Shown here piece by piece: positions 44,535 to 53,620 of a DNA stretch of 64,000 nt. The position numbers and the translations under genes are program-made. Source of the DNA: an uncultured Bartonella sp. (GTDB lineage Bacteria; Pseudomonadota; Alphaproteobacteria; Rhizobiales; Rhizobiaceae); assembly GCF_945277285.1 (NCBI RefSeq), contig NZ_CALYPR010000002.1, forward strand, positions 1 to 64,000, written 5' to 3'. The number at the start of each line of letters is the position of its first letter. Within the stretch, counting starts at the first letter, position 1. The notes under the pieces are model-generated. The model was not told the DNA's origin, ran no database searches, and saw only the letters and a list, made by a program, of their open reading frames with translations.

Positions 44535-45860
44535 CTAGCCTGCCATCCACGATGTCTGGGTGTTCCAGCTTTCCCTGTAACGGCTGATTTTCTGTTTAAT
44601 TGACGGTGCTTCATAGGCCACACACATCAGGCCGAAAGCATCCGCCCCGTGGCTTGCCCAGTCATGTTCCGGCCCCAAACCAATATCGCGTTTGTCGTCG
44701 CGTTTTTCATGGTACCAGCCAAGCGCATCGCGCCCCGCTCCGGTGGTCTTTTCATGAAACCAGATAGAGGCAAAAAGCCGTCTTGCCGCTTCAATGCGGG
44801 CGCGGGCCGCCCCTTTTCCCTGATTTGGAATAATTTCCACCTCGAATCCTGCTTGTTGCAGGGCACTTTCAAAGCTCACATCATGCACGCGGTCTTTGGT
44901 GGCGCCGTCATGCGGCAAGGTTATTTTTGCCTTGCCATATCCCTTTTCGCGCAGCCAGTTGATATGGGCACTCAAAGGCTGCCCTTGTGCTTCATAATAA
45001 TCAAGCACCCGAATTTCGCGGCCAATAAATTGCGCAATCCAGATGGCCGTGGCATCGGCCTTGGCACCGGTGCCACCAATATCGAAAAAGGCTTGCACTG
45101 TCATAAGCGGGTCGATTGCCACATTGCCAATGCGCCCTTCAGCTTTGGCAAGCGCCAGATCTTTGGCAAAATAGGCACCGTCAATTTGTGCCACAAAGCC
45201 GCCTTCCCAAATATGGTCATAATGTTCGGGGCGGTTTTCAAAATCATCAAGGCGGGCACGGTTCAACACATCGGGAAATTTCGGGTTGTCGCGCCAGTTG
45301 AGTTCTACCCCTTTGATGCGTGGATTTAAGCATTGGCGAAACCGCTTTTCCACCGGCGCATCCTTGCGCAAAGGGTTCCACGTCACCCAAAGTTCGGTGT
45401 TCCAGCCGTCGCCTTCCTCGCGCAAGGTCGGGATCAGCGTGTTCCATGCACTCGCCGTCACCGGCTCGGCCTCGTCCACCCAGCACAAAAGCAATCGCCC
45501 TTTTGATTTGATGCTGGCAATATTGCGATCAAGACCGGAAAAAGCATATGTAATGCGCCCGTCTTTTGAACGCACATAAGTTTCGCCAATCACATAATAG
45601 TCTTGCAAAAATGGATACTCGGCAATTGCCCGTTTGATTTCTTCCAAAGAGCTGTCGGCCAAAGAATTCTGGAACTTTCGCGCACAAAGAATAATGCCGC
45701 GAATGCCCCGCATGCCGAAACGGTAGCCGGTTACAGCTGTCATTGTAGCAAAAGACCGCGTTTTGCCCGAGCCGCGCCCGCCCCACGCCGCACGCACATC
45801 GGCCGGCCCGTCAAAAAGCCCGACGAGCTTTTTTGGCAATTCTATTTTTTCTGTCGTCAT
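44535..45860 (-). CDS. Phage terminase large subunit
   Basis: A 441-residue packaging ATPase/nuclease. Walker A GGRGSGKTRSFATM (about residues 24-37), hydrophobic Walker B LLLCWVDEAE (about 105-114), a nuclease-domain acidic set in FFDIGGTGAKADATAIWIAQ and HDGATKDRVHD, and the C-terminal DWASHGADAFGLM. It cuts and pumps DNA into the procapsid through the portal. The start was taken at MTTEKIELPKKL (45860); 15 upstream codons are not conserved in character. No small terminase subunit is certain; the gene at 48887 is the best candidate by place. Confidence 0.9.
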   Translation of the reverse strand: MTTEKIELPKKLVGLFDGPADVRAAWGGRGSGKTRSFATMTAVTGYRFGMRGIRGIILCARKFQNSLADSSLEEIKRAIAEYPFLQDYYVIGETYVRSKDGRITYAFSGLDRNIASIKSKGRLLLCWVDEAEPVTASAWNTLIPTLREEGDGWNTELWVTWNPLRKDAPVEKRFRQCLNPRIKGVELNWRDNPKFPDVLNRARLDDFENRPEHYDHIWEGGFVAQIDGAYFAKDLALAKAEGRIGNVAIDPLMTVQAFFDIGGTGAKADATAIWIAQFIGREIRVLDYYEAQGQPLSAHINWLREKGYGKAKITLPHDGATKDRVHDVSFESALQQAGFEVEIIPNQGKGAARARIEAARRLFASIWFHEKTTGAGRDALGWYHEKRDDKRDIGLGPEHDWASHGADAFGLMCVAYEAPSIKQKISRYRESWNTQTSWMAG

Positions 45861-45994
45861 GGTTTTTCGGCAAATTATTAACGCTGGAATAGTTTCAAAA
45901 AGCAAAGAGGAAAAATTTAATAACCATGCCGTTTACAAAGACATGGCGTTCAACAGCTATAAATAATGGTGAGGCTTGTTGAATATTGTCCAGC

Positions 45995-46059
45995 TACAAT
46001 TCTTGTTGTGCCGTAACTGTCATATAATATTTAGTGACATTTTTTTTGCAAGGAAAAAA
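45995..46059. repeat. Imperfect direct repeat, copy B (flanks the 46-48.9 kb cassette)
   Basis: About 65 bases running from TACAATT through TGCCGTAACTGTCAT to TTGCAAGGAAAAAA. It matches copy A at 48851-48913 over its whole length with about 44 of the central 50 bases identical, including a palindrome-like TGTCAT..ATGACA core. Confidence 0.75.
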
Positions 46060-46217
46060 TAAAAATTTAGCGAAAATTTAAAAACACTTTATCAACAGCT
46101 TATCCACCGTAAGTAAACATTTAACTTTAATATTATTGACTGAAAAATGAATTGTTGAGAAATTTAAAATAGGAAATAGCAAGAGCATCTTTGAATTATG
46201 AATAAAAGGAAATTGCA

Positions 46218-46394
46218 ATGAAATATGAATATTATAAAGACAAAAGAGAAGAATGGCGCTGGCGCCTGAAAGCAGTCAATGGTCAAACGATAGCCGTTAG
46301 TGGCGAAGGCTATGTCAATAAAGCTGATGCCCTTCACGGTATTGACCTTGTCAAATCATCTTCGCAAGCATCGGTTGAAGAGGTAAAAGAATAA
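46218..46394 (+). CDS. YegP-like DUF1508 protein, 58 residues
   Basis: A short gene starting MKYEYYKDKREEWRWRLKAV, then NGQTIAVSGEGYVNKADALHGIDLVKSSS. This is the DUF1508/YegP pattern (FYKDxxGEWRWRLKAxNGxxIAxSxEGYxxKxxAxxGI). Members are small stress-associated proteins of unknown activity. The ATG has AAGGAAATTG before it. It is oriented opposite to the terminase gene and lies within the repeat-flanked cassette. Confidence 0.85.
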   Translation: MKYEYYKDKREEWRWRLKAVNGQTIAVSGEGYVNKADALHGIDLVKSSSQASVEEVKE

Positions 46395-46593
46395 TTTTCA
46401 CGGTGAAACAGCAAAAGCAGGGATAGACCAACAAAACCTGCTTTTTCTGCTCTTATCTGATGTTTGTGCTCTCTGTTTATTTGTGCTGTCCGTTTGTTTG
46501 TGGTCTGTTACGTGCGCTTTTTATTTTTCCCCGCTTTTTGTTTCCGGCATAAGCGGCACTTTTCCTTTCTCTCAAGGGGCGCAGAGCAATTCT

Positions 46594-47046
46594 TTACTTG
46601 TCCTTGCGGCTTGTTTTTTCTTCAAACGGGTCTTTCATCGCCACCAGCTCGATTTTTGTAACCGTTTTGATTTCTTGGCCATTATTGGCGAGCTCGGCCG
46701 GCAAAACCTTGCCAAGAAGGGTGAGAAAGGACGAGGCATTTTTCAAAGCCTGCGCTTCAAGATAGGAAACAAGCCCGTCTTCTCCCAACTGGTTTCCCGC
46801 CTGTTCGGCAGCTTTCAAAATCGCATCTTTCAACAATTTTGTCGCTTTGTCTGGCCTCTTGCCTGCTGCCTTAGCTTTTGGCGTGGTCGCATCGCCCGCT
46901 GTTTTGCCAGTCTCTTTTGCCGTTCTGACAGTCTTTTTTCTTGTCGCCTTGCTTGTTTCTTTCAATGCTGCTTCCGCTTGTTTCTGCTCAGCATCCAAAT
47001 TGCTCACCAGCTCCTCCGCTTCGTTCTTATTTGCCTTTGCCGTCAT
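46594..47046 (-). CDS. Phage-associated basic protein with conserved LLKDAIL motif
   Basis: A 150-residue protein. The N-terminal 70 residues are Lys/Ala/Thr-rich (ATRKKTVRTAKETGKTAG), likely DNA-binding tails. The rest has KATKLLKDAILKAAEQAG, GEDGLVSYLEAQALKNASSFLTLLGKVLPAEL, a block conserved in many alphaproteobacterial phages next to terminase genes. A small-terminase or DNA-binding role is possible but unproved. It is the only gene of the cassette on the late strand. Confidence 0.6.
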   Translation of the reverse strand: MTAKANKNEAEELVSNLDAEQKQAEAALKETSKATRKKTVRTAKETGKTAGDATTPKAKAAGKRPDKATKLLKDAILKAAEQAGNQLGEDGLVSYLEAQALKNASSFLTLLGKVLPAELANNGQEIKTVTKIELVAMKDPFEEKTSRKDK

Positions 47047-47172
47047 TTTTCCTCAACTTTTAAAAAAACTGCTATTGATGGTTGAAAAAATGGCAAACCC
47101 CATCTCTCTGGTTGCTTTTTGCCAGCCTTTTGGCAATAAAATGAGCCAAGCAAATTGCGCAGGCTAAAAGTG

Positions 47173-48702
47173 ATGTTTTCAAGCGGTAAAATTAAAGTCA
47201 AAACAATAGAAGCTATCTGCATTGTGTTGGGATTCTGCTTTTTATTTGCCTCAGCACTTTTATTGGTGGTATATAATATTTTCGGATATCAAATAAATAA
47301 AATTTTGTTAAACTATTTAATAGTATACATTACATTATGTATTATATTATTATTATCTGTAGCTTTTCATAATGTTAAACCAATAAAATTCTATGAATTT
47401 TTTGGGTTTGTAATTTTTTTTGTAGTTTTATTTTCTGGTATTATATATAAAATAGATGATAATTTAAAAAATATATCTAGAATAATTATTTATACGACCA
47501 TTTTGTCTTTTGTTGCAATTGCAATTATAAATAACTTCATAACCAGATTGTTTTTTTGGGAAGGTGACAATAAAAATAGGCAGGATGTCGATGCGGTAAG
47601 CAGCGAATTTGCGGTTGATGTTTTAAGCATCGCGTTATTTTTAGGTATTATTTTAGGTTTATTTGCTTATCTTTTTTTTATTCCGAATAAAGATATATCA
47701 TTATTTTTCGGTGGCATTGATATTAAGAATGTTGCAATTGCTACGGCCGGTCTTGTTACCTTTTTTTGGGGTGCCAAAACGGCCAAAAACAAATCAATAG
47801 AGCTTGAAGAAAAGAAACAGGATGGCAAGCGCCGCGACAAAGAAATTAAAATGGCTGAAGCCCGCGACACCGCTCAGCTCATTGCCAAAGCTTCCGAGCT
47901 TTTGGGGAGTGAAAATGACGCGCAAAAAAATGCCGGTCTTGCTTTTTTGAATAGAGTTGCCAGTCAAAAAGGCGGGCCTCTTCAAAAAGAAGCCTTTAAT
48001 CTGCTGGCAGATTTTATTTTGTCGGATGCAGACACTAAAACGTCGAATAAACCCCACACACGCGCGATATCCTACGTTAATAATCTCCTAAAAGACCAGT
48101 GTCGTGATTTTGAATTAAATGAATGGATAGAAGTTACTTCTGTTGAGTTAGAAAAAAGTAATAAAAATTATAAATTTGAACAATTGAATATTTTGTATAG
48201 AGAATTTAGATTTTCACCATTTTTCCCTTATTTAGTTAATTATCCTAGAACGGAAAAAAAGATATACTATAACAACTGCACCTTTAAATACTTTTCCGGA
48301 AAAAATAACTTTCCCATGATAGATGGTATTTATGCCGAAAATTGTGTTTTCCGTTATTGTAAAATAGGATTCATCGCTGATTATTCAAACGAAATAATTT
48401 ACCTTCAAAACGGGGTTGCACGTTCTTCTTACCACGTTGTAAGAAACGAGTTCTCATATTGTGATTTTAGTGATTGCAAGAACTGGGGACTAATGCGAAT
48501 TGGTTTTCTTCCACAACGGGGGAAGGCATCGTCATCTAACTGCTTTTATTATGCCGGTCATCCACCTTACGGTTTTGATAAAAAACTCGATGGCGCCTTG
48601 TTAACAGAAATTACTTCAGAACAACAATTTGATGAATTGGTCGGAAAATCAATTTTTATGAAATATTCGCCACCTGATGATAAAAAAACGCCAAATGAAT
48701 GA
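47173..48702 (+). CDS. Six-helix membrane protein with soluble C-terminal domain, unknown function
   Basis: A 509-residue protein. Six hydrophobic segments (about residues 12-33, 41-62, 70-90, 97-118, 146-166, 182-200) are followed by a charged helix (ELEEKKQDGKRRDKEIKMAEARDTAQL), a helical region (LLGSENDAQKNAGLAFLNRVA) and a Cys/Asn/Phe-rich end with pentapeptide-like turns (YYNNCTFKYF, YAENCVFRYC, FSYCDFSDC). Base composition shifts inside the gene: very AT-rich at both ends, near host composition in the middle. I recognise no family. It sits opposite to the late genes in a repeat-flanked cassette, where superinfection-exclusion or abortive-infection genes are often found. The start could also be TTG at 47155. 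Confidence 0.75.
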   Translation: MFSSGKIKVKTIEAICIVLGFCFLFASALLLVVYNIFGYQINKILLNYLIVYITLCIILLLSVAFHNVKPIKFYEFFGFVIFFVVLFSGIIYKIDDNLKNISRIIIYTTILSFVAIAIINNFITRLFFWEGDNKNRQDVDAVSSEFAVDVLSIALFLGIILGLFAYLFFIPNKDISLFFGGIDIKNVAIATAGLVTFFWGAKTAKNKSIELEEKKQDGKRRDKEIKMAEARDTAQLIAKASELLGSENDAQKNAGLAFLNRVASQKGGPLQKEAFNLLADFILSDADTKTSNKPHTRAISYVNNLLKDQCRDFELNEWIEVTSVELEKSNKNYKFEQLNILYREFRFSPFFPYLVNYPRTEKKIYYNNCTFKYFSGKNNFPMIDGIYAENCVFRYCKIGFIADYSNEIIYLQNGVARSSYHVVRNEFSYCDFSDCKNWGLMRIGFLPQRGKASSSNCFYYAGHPPYGFDKKLDGALLTEITSEQQFDELVGKSIFMKYSPPDDKKTPNE

Positions 48703-48821
48703 AAGTGCTCGCACAATTTAACGGTTAGAACCTGTCTATAGCTTAAACAACACTCACGCCATTGACAATAATTTTCCGCGTTATTTTAGGAATTGCACAA
48801 CGATCGCCTTGGCAAAAACCA

Positions 48822-48847
48822 AAAGGCAGTAGGTGTCTCCTGCCTTT
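48822..48847 (-). terminator. Terminator-like hairpin downstream of the 48887 gene
   Basis: AAAGGCAG (48822-48829) and CTGCCTTT (48840-48847) pair perfectly; on the minus strand TTGGTTTTTG follows. It would end transcription of the upstream late/early operon before the cassette, or that of the membrane protein gene on the other strand. Confidence 0.6.
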
Positions 48848-48850
48848 GGA

Positions 48851-48913
48851 TACAATTTTCCTCATGCCGTAAATGTCATTAAAAATTTAATGACATTTCT
48901 TTGCAAGAAAAAA
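48851..48913. repeat. Imperfect direct repeat, copy A
   Basis: About 63 bases from TACAATT to TTGCAAGAAAAAA, matching copy B at 45995-46059. It contains a near-perfect 28-base palindrome, AAATGTCATTAAA (48871-48883), AA, TTTAATGACATTT (48886-48898), which overlaps the stop codon of the gene at 48887. Confidence 0.75.
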
Positions 48914-49492
48914 GTGGCGGCTTAAAGCATTCAGCACCAGTCTTGTTGTGCCAACAAGGTGCGGCAGTTCAAGATCTTCCAGCACAATATATTGCAAAGC
49001 GGCGTAAAGATTATCAAATCTGTTATCAAATTGTGCTTCCTGAATGGCGGCGCGTGCTTCTTTATATTGCCTCTTCGCACGCTCGCAGAATTGTTCATAA
49101 CGCTCGGGGTCGGCCACAGTTGATAAATCATCATAATAGGCGGCGGGCGATTGCAGCGCTTTCTTGTAGTTGTTGTCAATTTCAAGATAGCGGAGGCCCG
49201 CATTATACTGCTCTTCGCTCAGTCCTCCGCATTCCGGCCCTGCCATAAAAAGCCGGCCAATATAGGTGGCGGCGCGCGGGTCTCTTGCCTGTTTTTCTGA
49301 AAGGCCGGTATGTTTGGCACGCATTAAAATAGCCAGCCTGTCAGCCGCTTCACGCGGGCGTTTGGCGCGGCTTCTGCGCCCGTTCGGCTCGCGCAGAATG
49401 CCTTCAATTTTCGGCCTGCCGCGCCCGCGTTTGGCTCTGAGCCTGCCTGCCTTTGACCCTGCTTTTAATCGTATAATCTCGACGTCTTGCAT
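48887..49492 (-). CDS. Phage DNA-binding-type protein, possible small terminase subunit
   Basis: A 201-residue protein with a very basic N-terminus containing an AT-hook-like KRGRGRPKI (about residues 21-29) and PNGRRSRAKRPREAADRL. The rest is helical (SPAAYYDDLSTVADPERYEQFCERAKRQYKEARAA). Similar proteins sit upstream of terminase genes in rhizobial prophages. If the 46-48.9 kb cassette is removed it would be the gene directly before the large terminase, fitting a small-terminase role; no direct motif proves it. Confidence 0.55.
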   Translation of the reverse strand: MQDVEIIRLKAGSKAGRLRAKRGRGRPKIEGILREPNGRRSRAKRPREAADRLAILMRAKHTGLSEKQARDPRAATYIGRLFMAGPECGGLSEEQYNAGLRYLEIDNNYKKALQSPAAYYDDLSTVADPERYEQFCERAKRQYKEARAAIQEAQFDNRFDNLYAALQYIVLEDLELPHLVGTTRLVLNALSRHFFLAKKCH

Positions 49493-49565
49493 GTTAATTG
49501 CCTTTCATTTGTCGCTTTTTGTTGGGGGCTGGGATTGCTGTATTTTTGTGGTTCAAGAAAAACGC

Positions 49566-50123
49566 TCAATTTTCATGGTCTAAAGTGGCTGGCGTTTTTT
49601 GTGAGGAATCTGCCGGCTCTTCCTCGGCTCGTAACAGCCGTTCGACATGGTCGATCTTCAGCCATTCGCTCGCTTCAAGCTGCTCGCAATAAGTGGCAAG
49701 TTCAGGGGCGGTGGGCATAAAAGTTTTGTTGAAACCTTCGGCCTTGCCGCGGATAATGTTGAGAACCGATTGGTAGATGGCAAAGCTTGAGCGGCCGGAA
49801 AGCGCCAACATATAAGATTTAGCGGCACTTTCCCCATCCATCTCGCGCGGCAGCTTCATGCCGCCCGAAAGTAGCAGAAATTGCTCCATAATTTCTTCGC
49901 CGCTTGCTGGTATGGCAAGCTCATCTTTAGCTTTTGCAATCGTCTGGCGGATTACCGCCACTTGCGAGGGCGTGGGTTTCATGCCCGCTTTGAAGCGGGG
50001 CGGAAAGCCCGCGCCAGTCGTTTGCGAGGCGAGCTTGACAAGCGTTGAATTGAGGTGCGAAACGGCGCATGGCCTCGGTAACCTTTCGGGCAGTTGATTG
50101 TTTGTCGTTTGCAAATTTTGCAT
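49566..50123 (-). CDS. Phage protein of the replication/early block
   Basis: A 185-residue protein. The ATG at 50123 has GGAG eight bases before it, and the frame upstream of it lies inside the next gene and looks non-coding. PSQVAVIRQTIAKAKDELA, GEEIMEQFLLLSGGMKLPRE and FMPTAPELATYCEQLEASEW are helical segments with no family recognised by me. The first 197 bases overlap the end of the gene at 49927-50766 in another frame, an unusually long overlap. Confidence 0.6.
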   Translation of the reverse strand: MQNLQTTNNQLPERLPRPCAVSHLNSTLVKLASQTTGAGFPPRFKAGMKPTPSQVAVIRQTIAKAKDELAIPASGEEIMEQFLLLSGGMKLPREMDGESAAKSYMLALSGRSSFAIYQSVLNIIRGKAEGFNKTFMPTAPELATYCEQLEASEWLKIDHVERLLRAEEEPADSSQKTPATLDHEN

Positions 50124-50766
50124 TTTTTTTCTCCAGAATGGGGGCAGGTTGGTCGTTCCAGCGTTCCTGATTGAGAAACGTTGTCGGGTTAAGCCATGGC
50201 CGGTCGGGCGGCTTTTGGTCGACATAGCGGTTAAGCCCTGCCATAATGTTTTCAAGGCTGTCATGGCCGCGCGCTTTCAAAAATGCGCTAAGCGCCCTCG
50301 GCTTGCCGCATTTGTTGGGAAAAGCCGGCCAGAAGGTTTCGTAAAATTCGGCTTCAATCGCGCGTTTTTCCGCCCGCCCGCTTTCGTTGCGCTTGACGTT
50401 TCTGGGCGCACCATTTTCCACCGGATTTTCGAAAGAACGGCCACTCGGCTCATACCGTTCGGTTGCAGCCATTGCCGCAGGCGTTAAAGAAAAAGCGGGA
50501 TAGGGGTTATTTTCTTTAAGGGGGTGTGGGGGAACCTTTCTTTTAGGGGAAAGGGGTAATGTTTCACGAGTGTTACATTTGTGCGGTGGTAACGTTTCAG
50601 CAGTTTTTTTGCGTAGACGACAACGGCGCACCCGCTCGCGTGTTTTTGCTTTGCGTGCGCCATCGCGTTCGTCAATATCGGCCAATATTTCCAGCACAGC
50701 CGACATTTGCTCGGTTGAAAGGTTAAGAAGCGCAAGACGGCGCAGTGTTGACGCGTCCATTTTCAA
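49927..50766 (-). CDS. Phage replication-initiation-type protein
   Basis: A 279-residue protein. The N-terminus (LRRLALLNLSTEQMSAVLEILADID) is helical and followed by a basic stretch (RVRRCRLRKKTAE). The C-terminal half has FYETFWPAFPNKCGKPRAL, HDSLENIMAGLNRYVDQKPPDRPWLNPTTFLNQERWND, the block typical of phage replication proteins of the DnaT/replisome-organiser type in rhizobia and Brucella. It would help load the host helicase. The last 65 residues overlap the following gene and may be poorly conserved. Confidence 0.7.
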   Translation of the reverse strand: MKMDASTLRRLALLNLSTEQMSAVLEILADIDERDGARKAKTRERVRRCRLRKKTAETLPPHKCNTRETLPLSPKRKVPPHPLKENNPYPAFSLTPAAMAATERYEPSGRSFENPVENGAPRNVKRNESGRAEKRAIEAEFYETFWPAFPNKCGKPRALSAFLKARGHDSLENIMAGLNRYVDQKPPDRPWLNPTTFLNQERWNDQPAPILEKKNAKFANDKQSTARKVTEAMRRFAPQFNACQARLANDWRGLSAPLQSGHETHALASGGNPPDDCKS

Positions 50767-51239
50767 GCCCCCCGTTTTTTGCCAAGTGGCAATGGGGTGC
50801 GGGGTGTCAAAGCCGCGCGCCAGCGTTCTGAAAAATTTTGCATTAAACTTTGTTGGAAAAGTGCAAAAATCTTTCGGCCATTGTTAAAAACACCCATAAC
50901 CGGACAGGCCGGAAACTTTTTAAAAATGAATTTTTGTTGCCCGTCATTTGCCTGCAGATATTCTTTCCGTAAATGCAAGTGCGCCAAAAGTTGAAAGCCA
51001 AAGCCCTGCGAAGCGGCATGTTTTTCTTTTCCATCAGGGGCAAAATGCCGTTTTGAAAAACCGGAAGATAAAAACAGCCAACAAACAAAAAACAACACAA
51101 GAGAAGATTGTTTTTGAAAACTGATTATGTTGGCAAAAATCTTTTTGTCAAAGACAAGTCTGTAGCCCGCCTTCTTGATTAAAACGGCAGAGAGTTTAAC
51201 TATTGTGGGTAAGAAAGTTCTGATAAAAAAGGAAAGTCC
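50767..51239. other. Gap between minus-strand early genes and plus-strand control block
   Basis: About 470 bases. A divergent promoter region is expected here for the long minus-strand operon, but no -35/-10 pair stands out. The minus frame open from 52193 to 50763 crosses it; I do not trust that frame. Confidence 0.4.
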
Positions 51240-51461
51240 ATGCCGCCGATCAATCCGATGAGAGCCCTCACAGTAAATGCTTCCGTCACTCAGGAAGAAG
51301 TGGCGTTTCGCCTGTTTGCCATCATTGCTGCGACGAAAGATAACGATCTTGCAAGCAAAGATATTCTGCCCCTTTTTGCCAAATGCATGATTGCTGTCGA
51401 AAAGCCGGAAGAATTTCTTTCCCAACTTGAAATCTATAATATCAAGCCGCAACAGGAATAG
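51240..51461 (+). CDS. Small hypothetical protein of the control block
   Basis: A 73-residue protein, MPPINPMRALTVNASVTQEE, with EVAFRLFAIIAATKDNDLASKDI, LPLFAKCMIAVEKPEEFLSQL. The ATG has AAAGGAAAG eight bases upstream. It is helical and soluble with no recognised family. It shares an arrangement (short helical protein encoded upstream of a repressor gene) with the gene at 53621. Confidence 0.6.
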   Translation: MPPINPMRALTVNASVTQEEVAFRLFAIIAATKDNDLASKDILPLFAKCMIAVEKPEEFLSQLEIYNIKPQQE

Positions 51462-52279
51462 GCTTGAATAAAAGAACAAATCCGGCTCATTGCTGTTAAA
51501 CCGGGTTGCGCTGACACTCTCCCTTGCAAAAGACAAGCGCGGGCAAGAACTTGTTGCGGGTGTCTTGCCGCATCTTGGCAAGGGATGCGCCAATAAGCAA
51601 AGCGGCTTTTTTTCTGCCCGCCGGCACATTGCTGCGGCGTTTTCAAAAAGCGGGAAAAATACTGCAAGCGGGGAAACTGTCCCCAGCGGCGGTATGAGCT
51701 TGGTAAGCCGCAGAAAACTTGATGAAACGTGTGGTTTTTCGTGCGGTGCACCTGTTAAATAAAACTTGCCTGCCTGATAAAGTGTGTCCGTTTGAGAAGG
51801 ATTGATTGCGTCATCAGAACGGGCATTTTTTTCGCCCGCAATCGGTTTATCGGCCACGATTACACCGGTTTTTGCTAAAAAATAAGTCGCGTCAGGTGTC
51901 TTGCAATAAACCGCATATTTAAACACACTTCGCCCGTGCACTTTAGCGTGAAATCCGGTTGTATTGACGCTCCGTTTCGGGGGAAAGACAGCGTTTAAAA
52001 CACTCCTGTTCAATTGAATGCCATATAGCTGCAACCAATCTGCAAAAGCTTGCGGTGAAGCAAAATTTCCTGCCTTTATCATCTTTGGCAAAAGCTTGTT
52101 CCGGCCAATGCCACAAACTGCACCCGTTTCCGGTTTTTCCATCATTTTAACCCGCCGGCCAATCACCATGCCGGTTTTAAAAAAACGCCGCATGACAACC
52201 CTGCCGTTTCAATTCCTGTTGACATGGCGTATTCTGATTGCGCCGGAAAATGTCCAGCTTGCAGTCTCATAAACATAAG
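51462..52279. other. Stretch before the first repressor without a trusted gene
   Basis: About 820 bases. Small plus frames (51490-51762, 52018-52272) and a long minus frame (52193-50763) are open, but none has a ribosome-binding site or recognisable protein. Coding status is undecided. Confidence 0.4.
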
Positions 52280-52387
52280 TCATGTTAAAAATAGACCGGT
52301 TTGCTTTTCTGTTGTTCATATCAACATGAAAAATGTCAAAAAGTCAACATGATTTATGTTTTTATTTTTGACATAATGCATGTTATG
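52280..52387. promoter_or_regulatory. Candidate operator cluster of the first repressor
   Basis: TCAACATGA occurs at 52321-52329 and 52344-52352 (23 bases apart, two helical turns) and in inverse as TCATGTTAA at 52280-52288. CATAA..TTATG arms (52372-52387) overlap the repressor start codon. This fits autoregulation by the S24-type repressor encoded next. Confidence 0.55.
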
Positions 52388-53128
52388 GACACAATGGGAC
52401 AAAGATTGCGCAAAGCGCGGCTCAAAGCGGGCTTTTCATCAGCGACGAAAGCTGCTGATGCTATTGGCGTGAGCCATTCGACCTATCGCGCCCATGAAAA
52501 TGGCCAGAATGATTTTAGCCCCGATGATGCGGCAATATACGGGCGCAAATTCGATGTCAGCGCCTCTTATTTATTGACCGGTGAAGAGGGGGCGCGGCAC
52601 AAAATTGTATCGAGCTTTGATCCGGATGTGCCAGACCGGATTGAAAGCGATGTCAAAATACGTTCGCAGCTGAAAGACGGGCAAATACCGGAAATTGATG
52701 TCAAAGCCGGTATGGGCGCGGGTGGCGAGATTATGATTGTTAACCAGCAGCAAAATGCTGTGACGGTTTCAACAGAAGTCATTCGCGATTTTTGGCGGTT
52801 GCCGGATAATTTATTGGCAAAGCTCAACGTTGTGGCATCCAATGTGGCGGTATTGCCCGCTTATGGCGATAGCATGGCACCAACCATCAATGACGGTGAT
52901 GCGGTTTTTATCGACATATCGCACCGCGTGCCGTCCCCACCGGGCATTTATGCCATTGCCGACGAACTTGGCGGCGTCATCATCAAGCGGCTGGAAATTG
53001 TCTCGCGTCCGGGGGCAGATGAAATAAAAGTCGAGGTTATTTCCGATAACCCGCATCATAAGCCGAGAATTTTGAATTTGAATGAAATTGTCATTCTCGG
53101 GCGCTATATCGGCCGCTTCACCCGCTAA
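52385..53128 (+). CDS. CI/LexA-type phage repressor with S24 peptidase domain (first)
   Basis: A 247-residue protein. Residues 1-65 are an XRE-type helix-turn-helix (GQRLRKARLKAGFSSATKAADAIGVSHSTYRAHENG). The C-terminal S24 domain has the nucleophile Ser in YGDSMAPTINDGD and the catalytic Lys in GGVIIKRLEI; the Ala-Gly bond of KAGMGAGGEI is the likely self-cleavage site. It would hold the element silent and be inactivated by RecA filaments after DNA damage. The ATG at 52385 is chosen on family length; MHVMDT at 52376 is possible. Confidence 0.88.
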   Translation: MDTMGQRLRKARLKAGFSSATKAADAIGVSHSTYRAHENGQNDFSPDDAAIYGRKFDVSASYLLTGEEGARHKIVSSFDPDVPDRIESDVKIRSQLKDGQIPEIDVKAGMGAGGEIMIVNQQQNAVTVSTEVIRDFWRLPDNLLAKLNVVASNVAVLPAYGDSMAPTINDGDAVFIDISHRVPSPPGIYAIADELGGVIIKRLEIVSRPGADEIKVEVISDNPHHKPRILNLNEIVILGRYIGRFTR

Positions 53129-53620
53129 AAAATCGTAATCAAAGCAGTCTCAAGTAAGAGCGTGGCAAATTTCGAAAAAGCCGCGCAGTTGATTAAGCTG
53201 TACGGTGTAACAATAGTCGCGGCCGAACTTGAGTGTCCGGTATTTTTTCGCTCATGATAAACGTTGTCTGGTCATCTTTAGTCATCATTCGGACAGATTT
53301 GATTTTGAATATTACATATAAATTAAGCAGAAGGGGTTGAACTGGCATTTGAAAATAGAACAATCGCCAGCCCGTGACCTGCACGGAAAAGAAAAAGAAA
53401 TGCGCTGAAAATCAACGAAAGAGAATGGAAAGATAAACAGATCATGCTGGGCTCCTCTTTTTCGTTGGACGTTACCAAGGTTGAATGTTTTTGGGGTAAA
53501 AGTCGTGATTTTCTTCGATTTAAAAACTGAAAAACTCGAAATAATTGCTATAATAAAACAAACTTTATCTTGTATTGAATAGATATTATTCAACTATCTT
53601 AAAATTTAAAGGGTTAGGTT
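53129..53620. other. Intergenic between the control genes
   Basis: About 490 bases, AT-rich towards the end, no coding frame trusted. A promoter for the gene at 53621 presumably lies near 53560-53600. Confidence 0.4.

Noticed and set aside
50763-52193. Minus-strand frame open for 476 codons
   Set aside because: It runs antisense to the small gene at 51240 and across regions without coding character; composition is Phe/Ser/Arg-rich, no domain is recognised, and there is no ribosome-binding site. Kept as undecided gap instead.
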